Below are positions 57,977-64,000 of a stretch of DNA of 64,000 nucleotides, piece after piece; position 1 is the first letter of the stretch; each line of letters begins with the position of its first letter. Where the stretch lies: NCBI GenBank assembly GCA_934047225.1, contig OW203990.1:25151045-25215044 (forward strand). Reading direction: 5' to 3'. Both the position numbers and the translations under genes were made by a program. Under the pieces are notes generated by a model. That model made no database searches and was not told the DNA's origin. It saw only the letters and a list, made by a program, of their open reading frames with translations. The stretch comes from Ypsolopha sequella. Taxonomy: Eukaryota > Arthropoda > Insecta > Lepidoptera > Ypsolophidae.

Positions 57977-59273
57977 CACCGTGGCCCAAAATAACGTTGA
58001 AAAAATTCAAAAGTTAAAATTTCAAAAATGGATTAGTTTGCGTTCTCTTTTGTTTTTTGTTGTTGTATACTCATTCATTGGCGTCATTTTGAACATATTT
58101 CTTTTACTAAAGTGTAAAAAATATATTTATTTCGCTATGTCAGTGCAACGTGGAGCCATGATTTCATTGTTGGCCGTGGGAAAAGGCAGTGTGAGATAGT
58201 GAATGTTCTTGGTATTAGTCGTCAGTTAGTTTCTGCAGCAATTAAGCGCTATAACGAGCTTGGCAACATCGGAGACCATCCTGGAAGAGGACGCAAGAGG
58301 ACTGTTAGAACTTCTAGGAACCGACACATTATCAAACAAAGTTAGTGCGTAATCCTCAGACCAAAGTGAGGAAAATGTCTCGAGACTTGGGGATTAGTCG
58401 CTCCACCATGCACAGTATAGTGAAACATGATCTGCAATTGGTACCATACAAACACAGAAAAGCGCAATTGCCCACGGAAAAAGACAAAAAAGTTCGACTT
58501 GAGAGATGTTGTTTGCTTAAACAACGCTCCGCAGCGTCAAATTGGGAAAATATCGTATTCTCTGAGGAAAAATTATTTACGATAGAACAAGCCCATAATC
58601 ACCAAAATGACAGGATCTGGTCTTCCACTCGTCCTGGAGCTGCTGCATGTGTTCCACATCGCCAAAACGTTGAGACAGTTATGGTTTGGGGTGCGATTTG
58701 CGCCACTGGCAAAACTCCCCTAATTTTTGTAGAAAAGGGTATCAAAATCAATCAAGAAAACTACCGACGAGACATTCTTGAAAACGTGCTCCTTCCTTGG
58801 AGCCAACAGCACTTTGGTAATCGTCCATGGATATTTCAGCAAGACTCCGCTCCAGCTCAGACCACAGGGAGGGCCTTAAGTGTTCAACGGTGGTGCAAAG
58901 ACAATTTTCCTGGTTTTATCAGCTCCAAATGGCCCCCTTACTCGCCTGATCTAAATCCTATGGATTACAGTTTATGGTCTATCTTAAAAGCAAGGTCTTG
59001 TGCTACGCGTCATAGAAGTGTTGATGAGCTAAAAGCAACACTTACACGGGAGTGGGACAAAACGTAAGTAGAGGAAGTGCGGAAAGTTGTAGAAAATTTT
59101 ACCAAGCGTTTGTCTCTTTGTATCCGCTCTAAAGAGGGTTATTTTGAAGACAAATAGTAATTCTTGTATCAAATAAAGTGTATTTTTATAATTTATAACC
59201 TTATTTAATGCACGTATAAAGTTGAATTTTTTTTTTGTAAAAACTCTTGTCAACGTTATTTTGGGCCACCCTG
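57977..59273 (+). mobile_element. Tc1-like transposon with TIRs and TA target
   Basis: The left end CACCGTGGCCCAAAATAACG TTGA matches the inverted right end CAGGGTGGCCCAAAATAACG TTGA. TA flanks both ends (57975-57976, 59274-59275). It contains one decayed transposase. Confidence 0.9.
58139..59157 (+). pseudogene. Tc1-like transposase, inactivated
   Basis: The N-terminal part from MSVQRGAMISLLAVG is broken by an early stop or frameshift (58196) and another stop before VRNPQTKVRKM. A 240-codon segment, 58345-59067, follows, then a stop before VEEVRKVVENFTKRL. HTH regions (GISRQLVSAAIKRYN, LGISRSTMHSIV) and GRGRKR are visible. Catalytic motifs: VFSEEKLF (Glu where the first Asp is expected), IFQQDSAPAQ, SPDLNPMDYSLW. 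The last two are spaced by 39 residues. Three stops and the Asp-to-Glu change make activity very unlikely. Confidence 0.88.
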
Positions 59274-59583
59274 TATAAACCTAACTAATAGTATAAACCT
59301 AACTAATACTGAACTATTGGCGTGAATTGCATTAGACCAATATATTTTTTACTTTTAACTTCTTAACAAGAAAAACAAAGTTAAGTTGTGTACTTTTTAC
59401 TGAGCGACTGATGTTTAACCTTCAGCTACCTAATTTCATAAGATTGTATACGTTATTACGGTAGTTTTTTATGCGGCCGATTGTACATCTATACATAGGC
59501 TATGTACAGTACTTACTCGTATGTAAGCAGGTAAATTTGAAAAAATACAAATAAAAATATTAATTATGCTATTCAGAGGTAAT

Positions 59584-61244
59584 CTATTGTTTTTTTATTA
59601 AGTTATAAACATAATATTTAATTTGTTTCCATGACCTATTCTTCAAACACATTTCTTTATTGAAACAATCAACACTTTCTTTCTTGGAGGGAACTTTTCT
59701 AAGAATTACATTGTGTGATAGGTGACGTAGCACAGCTTTTTTCTCTTCTTCGGTCCAGTACTGCTTAATGTTCACTTTCTGTGGTTGTTTTTCAGTGATG
59801 ACTCCTGTGTCTAACAATGTTCTCTCGCGAATTAATTCATTTTCTTGTTTATTTTTAGTTTCTTCCTCTTCGTCTTCCGCTTGTTCCTCTTCGTCTTTAG
59901 TTTCTTCCTCTTCGTTTGTAGCTTCTTCGTCTTTAGTATCTTCCTCTTCGTCTTTACTTTCTTCCTCTTCCTCTTTAGTTTCTCCCTCTTCATTTTTAGT
60001 TTCTTCCTCTTCGTCTTTAGTTTCTTCCTCTTCATCTTTTGTTCCTTTCTCTTCATCTGTAGTTTCTTCCTTTTCATTTGTTTCACTATTTAAGCTGTCA
60101 TGATCATGTTGCAAGACAGTGTCAAGCAAACAAGCAGAACGTGTTTTTGAATACGATTTCATGAATCGAACACAAGTTTTCTTATGGGCATATATACATT
60201 TTTTTTGATACAGACCCAAGCAGTTCACACACGTGGCGTAATCAGTTATTCCTTTCGTTAATTTTGTGTTTCTGTTCTGCCGACGTTTGGGTATAATATA
60301 CCCAGAGCCTTGCTCTATCATTTTTGAGTTATAGATGTAGTTTCCCTTGTGGTGCAAAACATTAATTTTGTCTCTACGTTCTTTTGAATATTTAGGTAGA
60401 ACCAAAATCTCTTGTACTTCCGTTTCTGCAATGTGATGTAGCTCTAAATGTCGAACAAATTTTGTGACCATCCGTAGGCAAAAAGGGCAACTATGTCTTT
60501 TCACCCCAATCCGTTTCCCTTGTTCGCTTGATGCTCTCATAATGTGACATATTTTCTTTTTTCTTTCACAATTTGATGATTTATCACTGGATATTAATTC
60601 ATTTTCTTGTTTTTTATCAGTTTCTTCCTCTCCGTCTTTAGATTCTTCTTCTCCGTCTGTAGTTTCTTCCTCTCTGTCAGTTGTTTCTTCCTTTCCATCT
60701 GTTTCTTTATCTAAGCTGTCATGATCATCTTGCAAAACAGGGCTGGCACAAGGTGATGCAGTATCAGGCAAACAGGCAGAACGTGTTTTTGAATACGATT
60801 TCATTAATCGAACACAAGTTGTTTTATGGCGATGTATACATTTTTTTTGATAAAGACCCAAGCAGTTCACACATGTGACGTAATCAGTTATTCCTTTGGT
60901 TATTTTTGTGTTTGTGTTCTGCCGACGTTTGGGTATAATATACCCAGAGCCTTGCTCTATCATTTTTGAGTTGTAGATGTAGTTTCCCTTCTGGCGCAAA
61001 ACCTCAATTTTCTCTCTCCGTTCTTTTGAATATTTAGGTAGAACCAAAATCTCCTGCACTTCTGTTTCTGCAGTGTGATGCACCTCCAAATGTCGAACAA
61101 ATTTTGGGACCATCCGGAGACAAAAAGCGCAACTATGTCTTTTGTCCCATAACCGTTTCCCTTGTTTGTTTGATGCTTTCAAAACATGACATCTTTTCCT
61201 TTTTCTTTCACCATGTGATAATTTATCACCATCTGTGGATTTAC
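59584..61244 (-). CDS. Terminal exon with duplicated Cys/His domain and Glu-rich repeats
   Basis: Acceptor TTTTTATTCCAG, phase 1 (joint NGT), opening KSTDGDKLSHGERKRKRCHV; about 553 residues in one exon. Two near-identical domains (about residues 10-180 and 205-370) each have HSCxFCLRMV, FVRHLExHHxAE, VLPKYSKERR, GNYIYNSKMIEQGSGYI, CVNCLGLYQKKCIxxHKxTC: several CxxC/HxxxH pairs, probably zinc-binding. Acidic repeats link them (EETTDGEE type), and a longer run of about 90 residues of D/E/T/K follows. The end is WTEEEKKAVLRHL ... RSWKQIKYYVYNLIKKQ, SANT/Myb-like. The domain occurs in many invertebrate proteins of unknown function. Phase and strand agree with the FLYWCH array. Confidence 0.78.
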
Positions 61245-61554
61245 CTGGAATAAAAATTCTATGTTATAAAATAAAAGTACGACACCTATAAATATTGTCT
61301 CCAATGTAAAAAGTACGACGGTTAAGCTAATGGGAGAGTTTCACATGCATGTTTGTATATTGGATCAAATCGTTATAGATATATTATTTATGACGATTTT
61401 CACTCATTTAGAAAGTTTCCGACTCTAGATTAACAAAGTCAGGTTATGTTATGTATGGGAAATCGATGAATATAAGTATAACTAAGCCTTATTGAATAAG
61501 CAGGTGAAATCGACAGAAAAGTTTTAGTTTAATTAAACGAATCTAATTACAATA
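61245..61554. other. Non-coding intron/intergenic
   Basis: AT-rich, no exon seen. Confidence 0.4.
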
Positions 61555-61727
61555 CTCCCAAAGTAATAATGCGCATACAAATCTATAGCCGAGCCAGAGA
61601 ATATAAAGTATTACTAGCCGAGCGGTCGGACATACCACGTGACCGTATTGATGTATAGAAAGTGTAAGGAAATACGAACTTTGCCGAACAGTGGCGAAGA
61701 TTTGTATGCGCATTATTACTTTGGGAG
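61555..61727. repeat. Palindromic MITE
   Basis: CTCCCAAAGTAATAATGCGC ATACAAATCT and its inverted copy form the ends of a roughly 173-bp element, with TA just before the left arm. Confidence 0.88.
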
Positions 61728-63216
61728 CACTATAAATTGTTGGAAAATTATTTTGATTGGTGGTATTTGGTGAAAATTTTATTCATTGATTCATAGTAAT
61801 AAAGTAAATTTTTTGTACAAATTCTATGATTTATAAGTAATTTTCTGATTTCGCCTTTATAAGGACATCTTCAAGATCTACATATTTTGATAAGGAAATT
61901 ATTTATATCACTAAAATGTGTGAGTGTGTGTGAGTGGCCCGACAGCGGAAGTGGGGTTGCGGTGGTTAAAGGAGCGGGGACACTCAGTCCTCGCAGGGGT
62001 GGCGCACGCGCCGGAGCACCCCGCGGAGCCTGATGAAAGGTCACTCTTAAGTTGACCGAAACGTAGAGTTTTTCTCGTAAAAATAAAAGTCTTAGCTATA
62101 ATATATATTTCTTTATAATAATTCATACATATTTAGACAAATTGTTTTCTCCCTTTAAACGTATTATTTCAGGTATTTAATTCTTACATCAAAACATAAA
62201 AAAACTAAACTTCGTAAGGAAAACTGCATGACCTAAAAAGCGTGTATTTGTGCCCAAAGAACTTCAATGGGGCTTACCACCTATCACGTTCGGACGAAAT
62301 AATCGTCGGTGAAACACAGATTTACCGAGTATGGCTGGACTGTGGCTTGCATTTCACAGTTCACACTCGGAACACCTCTGACATCCCCTCGGGGATTCAT
62401 GTCGTGACGATATATTTTTATACAAACAAATGGAAACTAACCAGCCAGTAAAACATTATTATAGACGATGAAATCTAAGTGGTTTTGGAAACGACTTTTT
62501 TCGAAACAGTTTTTTTTTTTCGTTTCCAAACGGCAAACCGGATAAGGCAGTCTTCGCCCGCGTTGTTAGGCGTATGGCATACCAGTGTCAGTAAAGTATA
62601 TATTTTTAGAATCAACTTTTTAATACCTACATTTATTTTTTTATTTTTCTCACTTTTGTTTTGGAAATATTTTGAACAATTTAAAATTTTTCATGTTTTT
62701 TTACACATTCATATGTGGGCAAATTAATGCTATTTTTGTGTCAAATTTCATGTCTTTATCTTTAACGGTGCTAAAGTTATGAGGCTGTGACATACGGACG
62801 GACGGACAATGGAGTCTCTCCATAAAGGTTCCTTTATACCTTTTAGGTACTACGGAGCCCTAAAATAGTTGCGCCGTTGCCGGTGCCGTGCCGTTAGGTG
62901 GAAAAACAGCCAATCGCGTGCGGAGCGAACGAGCGGTAAGCTGGTGATTCTCTCATTCTCACTCTTAATGCAACATAAGCCCGTCTCCGCATCCGTGTCG
63001 TAGCAGCGGGAGAAGACTGACCTATCGGCGGGTGCAGGGGGGGGGGGCAATGGGGGTGATTGCTCCCCCCACGCCGCGAACCATGTAAAAAATGTTGACT
63101 AATTAAAAATGTTGTAATTATCACTTTACTAGCCGATTTACAAAAATCCCCCTGAGCGAAATACTGGATCCGCGCCTGCTTGGACATTATAGTTTCATTT
63201 CTTATATGGCTGAATA
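61728..63216. other. Non-coding; dispersed repeats
   Basis: Positions 61910-62080 match 2905-3060 inverted (GGTCACTCTTAAGTTGACCG AAACG). Positions 62280-62415 are an inverted copy of repeat S. Positions 62760-62865 hold a fragment ending TACGGAGCCCTAAAA. Positions 63030-63175 are the G-run repeat ending ACTGGATCCGCGCCTGC, related to 53515. Confidence 0.6.
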
Positions 63217-63455
63217 CTAGTTTTCACCATATGTATATGTCATAATAACTGGCATAAATAAATTCTTCTTCTCGTGGTTATGATTTGTGGCGCACCGTAT
63301 GATATTCATGTTTCCATCCAGAATGAGGTACGACTTACATCTGGGGTACGTCGTACAGCCCCATCTGGTGCTTTTTTTGGCTCTGTAGGTCTGGTAAAAC
63401 GTATACCCTTGATAAACGGCTTGAGTCTTTCCACTTAACCCTGTTATGAATTTCA
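63217..63455 (-). CDS. mod(mdg4): FLYWCH zinc-finger terminal exon
   Basis: Acceptor GATTTGTTTCAG, phase 1 (joint NTG), opening KFITGLSGKTQAVYQGYTFY; about 79 residues. WGC, C-x5-C (TTYPRC), 18 residues, HNH. The usual EPP and WVKL endings are replaced by EKKNLFMPVIMTYTYGEN. Belongs to the YQGYTF subgroup with 50962 and 54515. It is the FLYWCH exon nearest the presumed upstream (5') side of the locus. Confidence 0.87.
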
Positions 63456-63540
63456 CTGAAACAAATCTCTATCTCTTTTAACGGAATAAAGAAAGCGTAT
63501 GGTGTTATAACATGCGAAAGTACTGCAACTTTATAATAAA

Positions 63541-64000
63541 AATCATTTCTTACTCGCTAGAATAATTAATGAAAATCTGCTAAACTAAATGTCTAGAAAT
63601 AGCATTGAACTATTTTTACGAAGCATAGTTTTCATAGACAACGTCTTCGGTGAACTAAAATTTTAACTTTTGCTAAAAACTGCCGCTTTTGGCGTAAGTT
63701 AAAATTCTAGCTATAAAAAACTTCTTTGTAAAAATAGTTCATTGCTATTTCTAGACATTATAATATATATAATCGGGTCTACCGCGATCAATTTTTACCT
63801 TTTTACGAAAAGGGGACACCCGTAGACATGCAACTGTCTCGAAACGTCGGGTGTCCCCTTTTCGTAAAAAGGTAAAAATTGATCGCGGTAGACCCGATTA
63901 TATATATTATAATGTGTACAAAACGCGAGAATTTAAAGTTATATATTTCTAGACATTTGAGCAGATTTTCAATAATTGTTCTAGCAAGTTAGAAATGATT
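63541..64000. repeat. Nested palindromes at the window end
   Basis: The outer foldback pairs 63541-63612 (AATCATTTCTTACTCGCTAG ...) with 63945-64000. Its inner segment (CTAGAAATAGCATTGAACTA) pairs with 63720-63758. Within it, 63756-63822 and 63848-63914 are an apparently perfect 67-bp inverted repeat with a 25-bp loop containing CTGTCTCGAAA. TTCTAGACATT flanks this inner hairpin on both sides (63750 and 63947), as expected for an insertion into the outer one. The outer element may continue past the window. Confidence 0.9.

Larger units (their letters stand above)
57720..59445. repeat. Palindromic element split by a Tc1 transposon
   Basis: 57720-57855 (AGCTTAAGGTTAAACGTCAG ... CCGCCAATAGTTCAGTATAA) and 59305-59445 are inverted copies of about 135 bp. 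The Tc1-like element at 57977-59273 lies between them. An older foldback element was probably the insertion target. Confidence 0.85.

Noticed and set aside
59768..60103. Plus-strand Ser-rich and Phe-rich frames opposite the acidic exon
   Set aside because: They are mirror readings of the Glu-rich repeats of the minus-strand exon; no start context or homology.

Overview
The window is AT-rich animal nuclear DNA, almost certainly from a moth or butterfly. It is full of dispersed repeats familiar from Lepidoptera: RTE-type LINE 3' ends containing 'CTGCTGGACATAGGCCTC', the 'GGGTTCCGTA' repeat, Tc1/mariner, piggyBac, hAT and ISL2EU DNA transposons, and many palindromic MITEs. Genes have introns with GT/AG borders. 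I saw no bacterial-type operon, rRNA, tRNA or CRISPR.

The main feature is a long series of terminal coding exons on the minus strand, spread over most of the window. Twelve encode FLYWCH zinc fingers. Each starts at its own splice acceptor, is open in the same phase (two bases completing a codon begun upstream), and ends at its own stop codon (one after a further exon). This is the architecture of the variable 3' region of mod(mdg4), the BTB-domain chromatin/insulator gene known to use alternative and trans-splicing in Drosophila and silkworm. The shared BTB exons are not here; they would lie beyond base 64000 or elsewhere.

Mixed among the FLYWCH exons, on the same strand and in the same phase, are terminal exons with other domains: three intact copies and one broken copy of an integrase-type HHCC zinc-binding domain (31619-35133), a 'KCSEKI' domain of unknown function (13841-14511), a two-exon DUF4806-like unit (45901 to 43337), a duplicated Cys/His domain with acidic repeats (59584-61244), a small basic exon (47378-47604), and a single-exon SNF2 helicase of the SMARCAD1/Etl1 family lacking its N-terminal part (39597-41617). 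Either these are separate genes caught in the locus, or the locus uses a much wider set of C-terminal modules than FLYWCH. The second idea is the candidate undescribed system; it is an inference that needs transcript data.

Layout. 1-8000: repeats, one FLYWCH exon, a 45-bp minisatellite and a hAT element. 8091-9577: internally deleted piggyBac-derived gene. 11400-18235: FLYWCH exons, the KCSEKI exon and a dead mariner. 19190-21230: zinc-finger-like minisatellite and a LINE tail. 22200-26400: an apparently intact two-gene ISL2EU element (THAP transposase plus SWIM/YqaJ nuclease). 28100-38352: FLYWCH exons around the HHCC cluster. 39597-41617: helicase. 43055-47604: DUF4806 and small exons. 49429-56534: four FLYWCH exons. 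57720-59440: Tc1 element inside an older palindrome. 59584-61244: acidic duplicated-domain exon. 63217-63455: last FLYWCH exon. The window ends in a nested palindrome.
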